DNA of 64,000 nt from Manduca sexta. Its lineage: Eukaryota > Arthropoda > Insecta > Lepidoptera > Sphingidae. The notes below the pieces were generated by a model. It did no database searches. It was not told the DNA's origin and saw only the letters and a list, made by a program, of their open reading frames with translations. The DNA lies in contig NC_051129.1 in the NCBI RefSeq assembly GCF_014839805.1, forward strand, positions 12,900,920 through 12,964,919, read 5' to 3'. The translations under genes were made by a program, and so were the position numbers. This document shows positions 1-11,964 of the stretch, in pieces (position 1 is the stretch's first letter; each line of letters opens with the position of its first letter).

Positions 1-703
1 GGTACATAAAAAAATAAATACATATTAAAAAATAATGTGAACGTACATTTTGCATCAATAACATCGACTTAATGAATACAAAATAAATGTCAATATATTA
101 GTAGTATCTACATAAAATTTAGGTCATAAAAACCACCCATTTATTAAGTAATCAGGCATAATATGTGTATAGTATACTTTAATATCTTATGTAATGCCGT
201 GGTAAACACATGGTTCCTAATTATAAAAGTCAAAATTAACATATAAAAAGGCCGACACTACAAATATTTCATAAACGTCAACTTCTACTTAACAAGGAAC
301 TTCAAAACATAACGTATGACGTAACATTAGCATTAATATATGCATGTCATAATCTTCATTAGCACATAAGCGACATTTGAATGTAAATTTTGAAATAATA
401 GCCATTCGTCTTAATAAATTACGTATATAAGAATTAATAGACCATACAGTTCGTTAGAGCAATGAAACGACAAAGCTTGGATATATATCCCTGCAGGTTC
501 CTGAACATGTCAGTACCGTGGGCTATAACATAATAGAAAACTGAAATATTTCTTAATTTGTTAGTTAAACGGGAAGGATTTATTTGCAAATTTTGCCATT
601 ATTGATAGCCAAAAATCTAGTTATATTGGTGGAGGTCTATGTTCAGCAGTAGACTTTATTTGGCTGATAATGATGAAAAATCTAGTACACATATTAAATT
701 TAC

Positions 704-763
704 AAGAAGTATGTTGGATGCCGCTTCCCGATATGCGAAAGGTTCTCCAGTCTTTTCATTCAC
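704..763 (-). CDS. Candidate 60-nt exon, gene not recognised
   Basis: On the minus strand a good acceptor (TTTTTATACAG, 766-764) is followed by 20 open codons reading VNEKTGEPFAYREAAS and so on, then by a plausible donor CTT|GTAAAT (from 703). The piece is phase 0 at both ends, like the adenylyl cyclase exons farther upstream on the same strand. The peptide does not resemble any cyclase segment I know, so it could belong to that gene, to another gene, or to none. The codon composition looks coding compared with the AT-rich flanks. No homologue is recognised. Confidence 0.3.
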
Positions 764-2393
764 CTGTATAAAAATGTATTAATACAAGTGTGTTTAGTTG
801 AAACATTGATTGAAGTGTCAACATACAAACATTTGATGGTACCGTGAGAATAGATAGCCGCTTAAACATACACACGAACGTTCAGCCTGACCGCAGAGCA
901 ATAACCGTAAAAAATATTCATAAAAATTATCAACACATACGTGACTGTACCAACATTGTAGTTTAATGCACCACGGTTACATAATCGAGCGTAAAATTAT
1001 GCCTTTAGTGGACTTTAGTAAAATATGTTGTTAAGTCATCATGGTTTAAGATATATTGACGCCAATGTTCCTGGGTATTTGAAGGTTAAAGAATCTCAAA
1101 ATCACGCAGAGAATGCAGCGTCGTCTAGGGATTAGTAAATTAATGTTCCATACTCATCTTGCCAATTTATTGTTAAAAGAAATATGATTCTTACAATAAT
1201 ATTTGAAATCATTGGCCGAAAATATTTATTGTCAATCTTAATACGTATACATTTGCATATGAATTTGCGTGAGTACCAATAAAAAAAAATTCAAACGACT
1301 CATTCAAATAGTAAATACCGATTAACTTGTCCGCGGTCCAACCAATTAGTTATAAACCAGATATAATGTCAAAAAAACATAACCTGCTAACAAAGCTTGT
1401 CCGTGACATGTTCAACATTTCAACCTTCGTATGATATATGCTCGGATGTGTCAAATATTATGTAATTAATTATGAATAATTTATAACGCTTACAAAGATG
1501 ACATATTCAATACTGAAATAGACAGCCTTTACTACAAAAAATCAAAGGCATTTAAGTATGGATTAGTTGGAGCTAGAGCCGGCAAGTCCGATCCCAGCAA
1601 TAAATAAAGAATCGTTGCGTATTTATGCGGTTGTAATTCCAAAAGTTTATTTACTAATAGAAGGTCTAATTAGTTGTAACTCGACTTCGATGTTAATCAA
1701 TTTATGACAATATTTAATATTATATTTCTGTTAGTGAGATAACAAAGGGACTCCTAAAAGTTATTGATTTTATTATAAAACTTATTTCAATGCAAAGGCT
1801 CATATCCATTTCCCATTCTAGATATAAATTCGATATGACATGCTTGCATCGTGCCTCAACACGTGAAACGAATCAAAGAACAGCATACATAATGTAACGT
1901 GAAGGATGGAAACTAAAATTGTTTCTGGCATTCAAATGTTTGGTCAAATTTTTAATATTAATCGAGTTCCGGATGTCACGTTTTAAAATTGGTCTTGCTA
2001 AGATGTTATTGTGCGTGATGATTTGGCTCTACGTGATAATATTCAAAATAAACATTGCTTGGCTTTATTTGACTTTGCTAAAAGACCTAATATTTTATTT
2101 AATATATAAATCACCACTCCATCTAAAATCAGCTATAAAATTCCAAAAAAATCTTTACTAGTTTGTTCTGACTGCTATCCTTCTTATTGTTAGTATTATT
2201 TTCACCGTCATTATAATGGACAGCTTCTGTCTATCCGATGTCACATTTAATATATCTGTGACTGGATAGAACAAATGACAAAATCGTAATATATCTTCAA
2301 ATTATAATGGAAAGGTGTTTTACCTTAGAATGTTTTTAGGGTGTAAGATTTTTTATTTATTCGATATTTAATAAAAATATTTTTTGTCCACAG
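764..2393. other. AT-rich stretch upstream of the SINA-like exon, no gene seen
   Basis: No RING-type Cys/His exon and no transposon end was recognised. The 80-codon AT-rich ORF at 1919-2161 is hydrophobic by composition and has no supporting signal. It is probably intron of the SINA-like gene. Confidence 0.5.
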
Positions 2394-2970
2394 ACGCGGT
2401 TGCACAGAACTGCTGACAGCGGTCACAAGAGTAAAACACGAAGAAGACTGCAAATTCGACACAATGATTTGCCCTATCACCGCAAACTGCTGCTCCGTAC
2501 CTTTCGAAGAATTATCATCACACTTACAAGCTAATCACAATATAATCGCCGTCTACTCACAGAAAATAAAGATATTAATAGAGAACTTCCAGACAAAACT
2601 AAAGAAGACTGCCTGCTGCAGAACGAAGTACAAGATTATCCTCCTTCATCAGAAGAGCGCTTTCATAATCAAAGTCTGCATCTACAACTACCACGTGAGA
2701 GTGGAAGTGATGAGAAGAAAGTTAGGATACATAGCGGACGCGAAATCAGAAAGCAAGAAAAGCGAATATTGCGCCTTGATAGAATTCCAAAGCAAGGCTC
2801 TTTGTACAAAATCTGCGATACTCATAGAGAACGAGGCTTACGGCAAAAAGGCAGAAATACAATGGAACGACGTCATCATGAAAGCTGACAATGATGAAGC
2901 AATAACAATTCACGTAAACATAGGCAAATCAGAATCGGAAATGTTGAGAAAGGATTACCAGGAGTCGTAG
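2394..2970 (+). CDS. Terminal exon of a SINA/Siah-like zinc-finger protein (partial)
   Basis: This exon encodes the C-terminal part of a Seven-in-absentia (SINA/Siah) type protein, a family of E3 ubiquitin ligases that bind substrates through a TRAF-like C-terminal domain. A good acceptor (pyrimidine-rich tract, then CAG at 2391-2393) opens an exon whose first base completes a split codon. The reading then begins RGCTELLTAV and stays open to the TAG at 2968-2970, about 191 residues. The SIAH zinc-finger pattern is visible: Cys at 2401, His at 2437, Cys at 2449, then CPITANC (2470-2490) and HLQANH. A beta-rich SINA domain follows (KIILLHQKSAFIIKVCIYNY onward). The first ATG in frame (2464) falls inside the zinc finger, so it is not the true start. 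No RING (Cys/His ligase) exon was recognised in 1-2393, so it lies outside the window or has been lost. Divergent SINA-like genes are often multicopy in moths (recalled, not checked). The family call is fairly sure; ligase activity is not shown. Confidence 0.82.
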
Positions 2971-3213
2971 CCGTGGAGGCCAATATCATTCCTGTAGCCA
3001 TGCATTTAGGTTTAAATGTTAATGAACTGTCATACAACGATGTTAACGCTCGTGTATTGATTGAATATCGTATACACGGCGTGCAGTGATCTTCTGTGAT
3101 CAATATAGAGATCGTGATATGAATCTTGATGAAGGTTTCCCTTCAAGTGTGGGTGAGATCGACTGATATAGCATAAACGTACTTATCATAGTGTTTAAGA
3201 TGTTAATGAAGAC

Positions 3214-3219
3214 AATAAA
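3214..3219 (+). terminator. Polyadenylation signal AATAAA of the SINA-like gene
   Basis: A canonical AATAAA lies about 245 bases after the stop codon of the SINA-like exon, on the same strand, and gives a 3' UTR of ordinary length. It is the first such hexamer I see after the stop. In AT-rich DNA the hexamer also occurs by chance, so this is a placement by position. Confidence 0.5.
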
Positions 3220-6200
3220 CTTGTAGTATTTTCTTAAGTATTTGCATTTTCATTGGAGAATGGGAGGAGATAATAAAATTACGAGGGCTGTTGAAATTCT
3301 TCTGAGTTTTCATTTACCTCTCGTTTCAAAGAAGCGTTTAAACGTTTAAATGAATTCTGCGAAATTGAGTAATTCATCCAATGGGTAACCTATTTAACAA
3401 TAGCGCTCTTTAAATTTCCTAAAAGTATAATTTTGAAGCATTACTTAGAAACATTACGTTAGCTCCGGATGTTTAAAGTATAGTAAATATCAAATAGTTA
3501 TTTTAACATCGCGGAAAATTTCATCCGATTTTAAATTATACTTGCTGGTAGTTAGTAACGATAAAATAAAAAAAAATCGTAGTCTATATTATAGATAAAA
3601 TTATAATATATTAAAAATTTTACTTATTCTTTACATGAAAAATTTAATTACCATTTATAATTTTTACTTATCGTATCCTGCTTTTTTATATCTGCACAAG
3701 ATTTGTTGACATTATATTTAAATAGTCTTGTACTGATACGAATAAATATAATTTTCACCTTTTAAATCAATAATATCCTGGCCCGGAACTAATTTTTACT
3801 AGCTACACCGGCTTGATCTCACTAAATTGGTCTTAACATTTAATTCCTCGACCTTTTAATACGAAAAAAGTTCATAAACAACACAACTTACGGCACTAAA
3901 GTTCGTCAGTAATACCTCTTTGAAACAATTCCGAGGAGCGCAGATTTCTCCAACATAAAATTTTAATGAGTTTATATCCATAATTTCTTTGTTTAATTTC
4001 TTAAGAGTTGGAAAACGAGAAACATTATTTTGCATTCACATAATCCAATATATCTTTTTATCACTCACCTCATTTTCTGTGTGATTTGGTTAAATAAACT
4101 GCCACATCTTTAGCACAAAATCCTGGCATAAAACAAAGTATTTTATTCATTTATTCTCTCATTAGCGATTATCGTCTTACTGTAAGGCCAAAGCCTCCCT
4201 TAGGACCTTCCATAAAACACTATCTAAATCTTTCCGATATACATCAATCTTAAAAGTACAAAGTGTCTATGTCGTCATATGTCCAAACTATATCGAGTCT
4301 CAAATGGAAATAAAATATTTATGAGCTACAAGCTATTAAAAATAAGCTCAGACAAAGTCATATTTGAGTTTTCTGCTTAGTATCAGCCGGGAGTTTGGAA
4401 TTTGTGCCCGATATGGTGATAGACGCGCTCCCTATCACATCATGGGACAGAACACTCTTGGCGAAAAGTAGGTGCCCTGGTGGCCTCTTCATACCACTTC
4501 GGGGTTAAATGCGTGTTATATAAAGATTAAAACTTATCGAATAATTTATATATGTATATGAACAAAGCTGTTAGAGCATTTTGAAAAGGTCCAAACCCTA
4601 TCACACACTGGAACACGCAGCTAAAATCCACTGTTAACACGATACAGTAACAAACTTACATGAACTAGGGCTGGATGTTAAAATCGTAACAGGTCGGTTA
4701 ACTAGGACGAATAACGGCCGCCTTGTTAGGATTCCGCTCACGAAAACGCTCGGCTCCATTGTCACGCGAGATCTTTCAGCTTTATTGACACTGAGAAAGT
4801 AGCATGTGAGGTCGACCTTGGTTTGAATTGAAATGTCGGAAAATAAGGATGTAGTATTTAAAAATAAACTAAATAGTAGTCTCATGTGCAACTGACGGTT
4901 TAGTACTGTAGTCTATCTCCACCGATACAGGATGTTGACTGGTATGAAAAGCAAGACGGGCAGTGTAACACATTCAATATCTTATGATAAAGAGTACAGT
5001 TCGACGCAGTGCAAATTCGCATTTCAATATCCAAAGTTATTGTTTCGTTTACAAAAGACATAACCAAAACAGTAAATAAATTTCATAATTTCTAATTGAT
5101 GCTTGCAAATATAAATATTACTCGTACCCAATAGCTGGATGGACAAAAACATCCGATTACTTATTCATGTTGTAAAATGGTCGCGTTATATTTCTTCATG
5201 GTAAATTTACACGGTAATTAAGTTTCCCTGTCCGAAATAATAAAAGAAAGTGCTACTAATAATACACTTAACCTTATGAATGAAACATTTAATTAAGTTT
5301 TGTAGCCCCGAAAAGCAACTAAAGTACTGACAGTTAAACAGGCCGGCATTATAGTGTCGAGTAGTGAGGAGTAGTTAATAGGCATCTGTTGTCGATTGAT
5401 ACTCTACCTGCTCCACTTACGGTCAGCATGAGATATCATGTATGGTGTTATGTATGAGATATATGTACGGTATAGTGATAACTTAACCGTACATATAGGA
5501 TATTCTATTAATAAAATAAATGACAAGACGAGCAAGCCGCTTACTACATGGGAAGTACTACATCTACCTATTCAGAAATTTACCGCGCAGGTCTTTCTCA
5601 TACATTTAATGTTCTGTATTATAATCCTTCAAAAATTACACTAATAACACATCACATAATATCATGACTGTACCCACGCTTTCGCCATGCAAAGGGGTAT
5701 GCGGAGATGCAGCAAGAGCACTCACTTTTCTATCACCAATTACTGTTCAATTTTAGGAATGTCTCAATGACGAGATCAGTGAGGTGCCACGCAATACTTT
5801 GTAATTCAAAGTTCTTCGTAGAATTATTACTGAGGCATACCAAATAGACATCACGTCATTGAATTCTATAAAAAAGATTTTTAATGACTAACTATATTAT
5901 TTACACATCTTTGACGTCAAGTGAATTCGTTAAACGAAGAAGGTTCTGGATGATTAATTATCACCGAATATATTAAAATATTTTATGGTGATCAAAGACA
6001 ACAGCAGTGGTGGTACTAGGAGATGGTAAACAGAGTAACGATAAAGGCCTCCCGTTGCAAGAGCTACTAAAAAATCATTACTCTTTTTCGGCCATCTAGT
6101 AAAAGGCCATTCAGAGATCTAGTAGTAATTAAGGCTACTACATTAAGTAGCACAATAAGACAGACTGACCGTAAAAAACAGCGACATAACTGTAAAATTA

Positions 6201-6966
6201 CAGGTTTTTCATTTCACATTGGCACACTATCGATACAGAATCGTGACAGTCGTGTTATCGTATAAGAAATTTATACGTACATAGCGATTGGAAAGTATGA
6301 CGTCATTCAAGTATTGTCACATGTTCGATTTCTACAAAATGTTAGTCATACGTGTCCTTATTTCAGACAGGTAGACAGTATTTCGATGCCTGAAAAGCAA
6401 TCATATTTAAGCGACAATTATACCGAAAATGCATGCTATAAATATTTAGAATCGACTATGTTTCTGCGTAATTTGATCTAGGTTTTGTAGGTCTAGGACA
6501 ATTTTAATATCATTAGTCTATATCTTTATAAAATAAAAAGTTGAATTGTTATGAATTTATATTAAAATCGAAACATTAAATCACTCAAATATACTCAAAA
6601 ATTTACTGATTGTCGCTTAGATATTATTGCCTTTTAAGCGTCGGTTTGTTACAGATGATTTTGGAAACGTCTTTGGTCTCCTGGAAAATGATTAACACCC
6701 CCCAGAAGCATACAATATCTAAAATCTTCGAAGCGTCACCCGCAAATCTATTTCGTTAAAAGTACCAACGCAGTAAATAATAAAGGACAACGCTTTCTGC
6801 GTGGAATTAATACTTGATATTATTGCGATAGGTATGCCATCTATTGTAACATGGGAAGGGTATAAACTCGAAGTCTGTATACGTTAGTAGTGTTTCTACA
6901 CACCACTTCGGCAATAAAAATAGTGTATGCGAAACTCTGAACGAATAATTCGAATTTATTTACTTA
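3220..6966. other. Stretch between the SINA-like gene and the Helitron
   Basis: Apart from the SINE body at 4361-4521 and small repeat pieces (family C near 5340-5385, family D near 5755-5835), I see only AT-rich unique-looking DNA. ORFs at 4634-4891 (minus) and 5438-5644 (plus) have no recognisable domains. Confidence 0.5.
4361..4521 (+). mobile_element. SINE family A body fragment
   Basis: It contains AGTATCAGCCGGGAGTTTGG, TATCACATCATGGGACAG and CTTCGGGGTTAAATGCGTG in order. The tRNA-like head is missing. Confidence 0.65.
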
Positions 6967-8215
6967 CTAGCTTTTGCCCGCGGCTCCGCCCGCGTTATAA
7001 AGTTTGTCCGGCTTAAGTTTTCCGTTATAAAAGTAGAAGTTTCCCGGGAGCCTATGTTCTTCCCAGGGTCTCAAACTGTCTCCATACCAAATTTCATCTT
7101 AATACGTTGGGTAGTTTTTGAGTTTAACACGTTCAGGCAGACAGATGCAGCGGGGGACTTAGATTTATAATATATTTTTTAGAACTTTTTATGAGGAAAC
7201 ATCCCGTCATACATCATTGTTGCATTAACTTTAACCGTTTAGGCAGCGCACGCAACGGAAGCTCTCAAAACTAATAAATTGTCCCCGTTTTTGCAACATG
7301 TTTCATTACTGCTCCGCTCCTATTGGTATATAGCGTGATGATATATAGCCTATAGCACTCGACAAATAAAGGGCTATCCAACACAAAACGATTTTTTCAG
7401 TTCAAACTGGTAGTTCCTGAGATTAGCCATTACTGCTCCGCTCCTATTGGTCATAGCGTGATGATATATAACTTAGAGCACTCCACAAACAAAGGGCTAT
7501 CCAACACAAAACGATTTTTTCAGTTCAAACTGGTAGTTCCTGAGATTAGCCATTACTGCTCCGCTCCTATTGGTCATAGCGTGATGATATATAACTTAGA
7601 GCACTCCACAAACAAAGGGCTATTCAATACAAAAAAAAATTCAGTTCGAATCGGTAGTTCCTGAGATTAGCCATTACTGCTCCGCTCCTATTGGGTATAG
7701 CGTGATGATATATAGCCTATAACACTCCACGAAGAAAGGGCTATCCAACGCAAAAATAATTTTTCAGTTTGGACCGGTAGTTCCTGAGATTAGCCATTAC
7801 TGCTCCGCTCCATTTGGGTATAGCGTGATGATATATAGCCTATAGCACTCCACGAATAAAGGGCTATCCAACGCAAGAAGAATTTTTCAGTTTGGACCGG
7901 TAGTTCCTGAGATTAGCCATTACTGCTCCGCTCCATTTGGGTATAGCGTGATGATATATAGCCTATAGCACTCCACGAATAAAGGGCTATCCAACGCAAA
8001 AAGAATTTTTCAGTTTGGACCGGTAGTTCCTGAGATTAGCCATTACTGCTCTGCTCCTATTGGGTATAGCGTGATGATATATAGCCTATAGCACTCCACG
8101 AACAAAGGGCTATCCAACGCAAAAATAATTTTTCAGTTTGGACTGGTAGTTCCTGAGATTAGCGCGTTCAAACAAACAAACAAACAAACTCTTCAGCTTT
8201 ATATAATAGTATAGA
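6967..8215 (-). mobile_element. Non-autonomous Helitron with an expanded internal array
   Basis: Read on the minus strand, the element begins TCTATACTATTATATAAAGC at 8215, runs through AGCTGAAGAGTTTGTTTG, and ends GCGGGCAAAAGCTAG at 6967. The last bases follow a GC-rich stretch able to form a hairpin. It sits between A (minus-strand base at 8216) and T (at 6966). A 5' TC, a 3' hairpin plus CTAG, and insertion between A and T are the hallmarks of Helitrons. No Rep/helicase ORF is present. Seven tandem units fill 7304-8163, and an (AAAC)n run lies at 8171-8188. Similar short Helitrons are known from Lepidoptera. The ORF at 7458-7664 is just a reading through the tandem units. Confidence 0.8.
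7304..8163 (+). repeat. Seven tandem units of about 123 bp inside the Helitron
   Basis: Unit starts (CATTACTGCTCCGCTC) are at 7304, 7428, 7551, 7672, 7795, 7918 and 8041, a spacing of 121-124 bp. Each unit carries TAGCGTGATGATATATA, then a CTCCAC(A/G)AA... AAAGGGCTATCCAA stretch, and ends GGTAGTTCCTGAGATTAGC. Units 5 to 7 are closer to one another than to units 1 to 3. The spacers are not unique, so it is not a CRISPR array. Confidence 0.9.
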
Positions 8216-8834
8216 TATAGAAGTATAGATAGATAATCCAATTACACATGAATACACTAAAATAATACAAACTACAAAGAAGTCGTATGAACTTTATAAA
8301 CCGCTCACGTAAATAGAACTTCGCTGAGACGTACCAACAAATGTGTTATATTTTTTAAGTCTTACATTCTTACATCATAAAACAAGCAATATACGACTAG
8401 AATAATGTAGGTACTTAAATGTTTTTAGTTTCGTTGAAGATATTTCAATGTTTTTTAGAGTTCCGTAGTAATCTTTATATGTTTTCAGAACAGGCATTCA
8501 GCACTCGTAGCTTCATATTTGGAAATTTATTCTACTAATTTAAAATAATTCCAGTTAGTAATTAGTAACATGTTATCGTTGTAGTCGGGTGACTATTACA
8601 TTTAATGAGTCTTTTAATGAATGATGTAAACAAAAACTTTAAATGTAATTTATAAACCTTGTAGTTTCTTTGGATATTTATAAATTCTAACTAACCATAG
8701 TGGATGATTCAATACTCGTTTAGATACAGTTGAGTAGTCTTAAACTACATGCGTAATTTTACCAAAATAAAGTAATTTTTAAACCCCTTATTAAAGGAAC
8801 CTATTATTCTTTGAATATTAACGTTTATCGACCA

Positions 8835-9013
8835 GGGCCCTTATTCTGTATGGTAGTGTGAACGCGTAACGCGGCCGTGTCATGTTATCTTCGAGAAATG
8901 TGCGTGGAATGGTATTCTGTAAGCCAAATTTCTATAGTCCTAAACATGATGCGTTGTGTTACGTGCTTGTTACGCACTGTTATAATAACGTGCGAGATAG
9001 AGAATAAGGGCCC
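8835..9013. mobile_element. 179-bp MITE, first of a tandem pair
   Basis: It has terminal inverted repeats GGGCCCTTATTCT at 8835 and AGAATAAGGGCCC ending at 9013. The interior has no coding potential. It is nearly identical to the unit that follows after one base. The transposon superfamily is not clear from the termini. Confidence 0.75.
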
Positions 9014-9014
9014 A

Positions 9015-9193
9015 GGGCCCTTATTCTGTATGATAGTGTAAACGCGTAACGCGGTCGTGTCATGTTATCTTCGAGAAATGTGCGTGGGATGGTATTCTGT
9101 AAGCCAAATTTCTATAGTCCTAAACATGATGCGTTGTGTTACGTGCTTGTCACGCACTGACAAAATAACGTATGGCATAGAGAATAAGGCCCC
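9015..9193. mobile_element. 179-bp MITE, second of the tandem pair
   Basis: It has the same length and nearly the same sequence as the preceding copy, from GGGCCCTTATTCT at 9015 to AGAATAAGGCCCC at 9193. Differences are scattered substitutions near the 3' end. The overlapping ORFs at 9057-9274 on both strands are shadows of this repeat. Confidence 0.75.
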
Positions 9194-9520
9194 TGTTTTC
9201 ATTGATTCGTATACAATGTTTACTCTATTTCGCAAATGCAATTGACTAGTTGAGGCACCAATAATAAACAGCATTGAAAGACTACGTAGTGTTCAGTTCC
9301 AGATCACAGGGCCCTCAAAAAGTGCTGGTTGGTACCAGCATAGTGTTTTTAGTCTCTAAAAAGTCAAAAGCCCGTCTATTGACAACATTTCAAAATGTAA
9401 ACGTGCCTAAAACAAAAATACCGTTTCTTAATTTTTCTACTCTGAGTTTGATTATGATTTTTTTATATTTTTTTAATACTTAATTTCGAAGAAAAGAATT
9501 AAAAACCGAAAAATGCTTCA

Positions 9521-9708
9521 TGTCGTCACATATACGGTTGAATGAAATAGTTCCTCGGTCCACCTTACTATTTATTTTAAAAAACTAAGACACCGTCATT
9601 TGTCAATATCAAATGTCAATATTACAATAGATACGTCACAACTGTAACTTTCAAAGAGAGAGACAGAAACAAAAAGTCATTTCGTTTTGAGCCGTATATG
9701 TGACGTCA
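9521..9708. mobile_element. Probable short MITE with 17-bp inverted termini
   Basis: TGTCGTCACATATACGG at 9521-9537 is matched by CCGTATATGTGACGTCA at 9692-9708, with 16 of 17 positions pairing. The interval of about 190 bp is non-coding. No target duplication was identified. Confidence 0.5.
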
Positions 9709-10331
9709 TTTTGAGATTACGTCGTTTTAGAATAAAACAAAATTCAAAGTGAAAATCATGAATGAAAATATCTGCATTTCAGAAAAAGAAAAAGTACGGG
9801 TCTCATAATTTTAGATCTAGTTTCATAAAATATAAACATTTGGGTATGTTGGAAAATTTAATTGTTGTCAATTGTGAAAGGATAAGATTTTCCCAATGGA
9901 CAAAAAATTATGAATGTCATAAAAATCCATATTCCTGGGTAAAAATATTCCAACACTGTCCGGGATGGTGTACACGTGCGGAAAGTTTTATATTAATCTG
10001 GCGCGACGCGAGTTACCAACAAACTTCGTTTACTCGTTCATTATACTAGAATATTCGCTTGTTTAGTTTCGTTGTTAATTGTATAGTGGCATGTATTTCC
10101 TGACATGATTCGAGATTTTAGAGAAGGTAATTTCTATAAGAGATCATCACTATCTAAGACGTCTTCCAAACTAGATCTTAAAGGTGGCAAGTTATCTAGC
10201 TGCTTTGAACATGTCGATCTGGAAATCTTTAGAGACTTCAGCAGTGAACATATTTTTAATGATGGTAAATGTACGTAAGTACGTAATGACTTTTAAAAAA
10301 TAGAGAAGTACTTGAAAGTGTGAATATCTAT

Positions 10332-10492
10332 CAGTACCGAAGGGTGAAATTTTTCAAAAGGTATATCCAAGCAAAAAACATTGCCTTAGTTAACATATCG
10401 CGGCCAATTTAACAGAAAACAAAAACTTAGACAAACGGAAATAAACCCTAAAGTGAAGATAGGAATCGGGTTGTATGGACGCTTCGCCACTG
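10332..10492. mobile_element. 161-bp hAT-type MITE
   Basis: It begins CAGTACCGAAGGGTGAAATT and ends GGACGCTTCGCCACTG, which correspond to the two ends of the larger hAT element at 46596-48471. The flanking 8-mers ATATCTAT and ATATTGTC agree at five positions, an eroded target duplication at best. Related pieces lie at 20483-20590 and 55320-55456. Confidence 0.65.
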
Positions 10493-11769
10493 ATATTGTC
10501 TTTTGTCTTTTAACCTATCGTCTCTAAAACGTAGCCACGCAAAACCCTCGATAAAACCCGAGCAATACCTTTCCCTTCTCAAAGAACTTTTGTCCTTATA
10601 ATCATAACTTTAAACAGCGCCGCGATAAAATCTATAAATCCCTTCCAAGCAATTGACCAGGAATAGAATTTGCGGCCCCTTTCGTTTAGATATTACCACC
10701 TGAACCACCTCCGTAAATCGGCTCCATCATCTTTAAACGCTCGTTATGTTTGCAAATGACGGACAAAACTACCAAAAAGGATGGGAAATTCGTGATTTAA
10801 AAAGGTTTGGAGATCTAAGGAAGCGGGTGCTTTTGTTGGGAAGGAAACGTCATGTTTAAAAAATTTGAAGATGAAAAAGATCTTAGTATTTTAGCTTTGA
10901 AAGGTAATTAAGATAATATTATTAAAACTACGCGAGATATATTAAATTAGTCGATAGCAACACTATAATTTAGATTATATTATTTAGAATCATGGGAAAC
11001 CTCAATTTATTGCAAACTAATAAAAAAGAAATTAACACCTTCGACCAGACACAAGTGATAACATAATATAATAGTGTAAACTTATGCTGAAATGTTATAT
11101 CAAGATCTGTGTCGATGGCATATTTTACGCGACTTAAACGTGTAATAACCGCGACGTAAGCATAACATGTGTACCTGTACTTTTTTATAAAAAATAATTG
11201 TGTGCGCCGCAAAGTTGCGTTCAGCGTATAAAATACACCATTAGGGGCGATCCCCTAAGTCCTTATCGAAACTACCTATATATTATCCGAATACTGTTAT
11301 CGGTTTAAAGTTTTTTAATTCCTCTGCAGTATAATAATTCATGCAAATCCGTGCGTCACGGAAAATACTTCAAACAATCACGGCAATAGTGCAATCCGTT
11401 ACCTTAAATCAAGGATTTGGTAAATACTTCCATATTCTACTCAGTATTAATCCATATGCAAATTACTCCATCAACTTTTGGTGAACGAACAAAATCTTCC
11501 AAATTAAACCAATCAATGTAATAGCTATGGTAACGAACAATTTTACGATTGGTATCAAGAAGCAGGTATTAACACTACTCCTAAATTCGACATTTCCTAA
11601 TATTGACAACAGTCTAAAGTGCCATTTCGTAATGCACCACAACTGTTTACACTTGTATCAGTTAAAGTTACAGTTTGGCAGTTATCTTCAAACATCTGAA
11701 TTACCTCCTCATCCGGTCTTACTCCAATTCACCTTATTAATGTTTCTTTTCTATTAATCTACAGCTTAC
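10493..11769. other. Part of the cyclase intron downstream of exon 11770-11964
   Basis: No C1a catalytic exon and no repeat was recognised here. ORFs at 10970-11212 (minus) and 11527-11757 (plus) lack support. Confidence 0.5.
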
Positions 11770-11964
11770 CTCAGCAGCAATGTACGCCGGTATGACTGAG
11801 AGCAGCAGGCGCTCCTGTTGCTCTCTCTCGCATTCCAACTTTACTCTCTGCTCCAGGCAGGTCCTGGTGCCCGCGAAGGTGTTCCTGTGGGCTCGCTCGG
11901 TGAGCGCCCGGTAGTAGACGCCGATGCCGCTCGCTGACAGGAGGAGGATCAGCTCGCAGATTAA
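11770..11964 (-). CDS. Adenylyl cyclase, exon encoding the last helix of cassette 1 and the linker into C1a
   Basis: This exon of 65 codons runs from a CTCACTAG acceptor (11967-11965) to a strong GAG|GTAAGC donor (from 11769), in phase 0 at both ends. It reads LICELILLLSASGIGVYYRA, then LTERAHRNTF, and then the signature linker REQQERLLLSVIPAYIAAE. The element E-R-L-L-L-S-V-(I/L)-P is the coiled signalling helix that precedes the C1a catalytic domain in membrane adenylyl cyclases, so this is the most diagnostic exon of the four. The next exon should begin the C1a domain, but none was recognised between here and base 1, so the following intron probably exceeds 11 kb. The I-P-A-Y-I-A variant may help choose the subtype; I could not settle it from memory and leave the symbol blank. 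Confidence 0.9.

Noticed and set aside
2876..3103. 75-codon minus-strand ORF
   Set aside because: Antisense shadow of the SINA-like exon and its 3' UTR.
4634..4891. 85-codon minus-strand ORF
   Set aside because: Considered as a missing cyclase exon, but the peptide has none of the C1a motifs and the region has no supporting splice sites.
7304..8163. Regular array that superficially resembles a CRISPR array
   Set aside because: The whole 123-bp unit repeats without unique spacers, lies inside a Helitron, and the genome is eukaryotic.
9762..10049. 95-codon plus-strand ORF
   Set aside because: Lys/Phe-rich from AT-rich DNA, no family resemblance, no conserved motif or signal.
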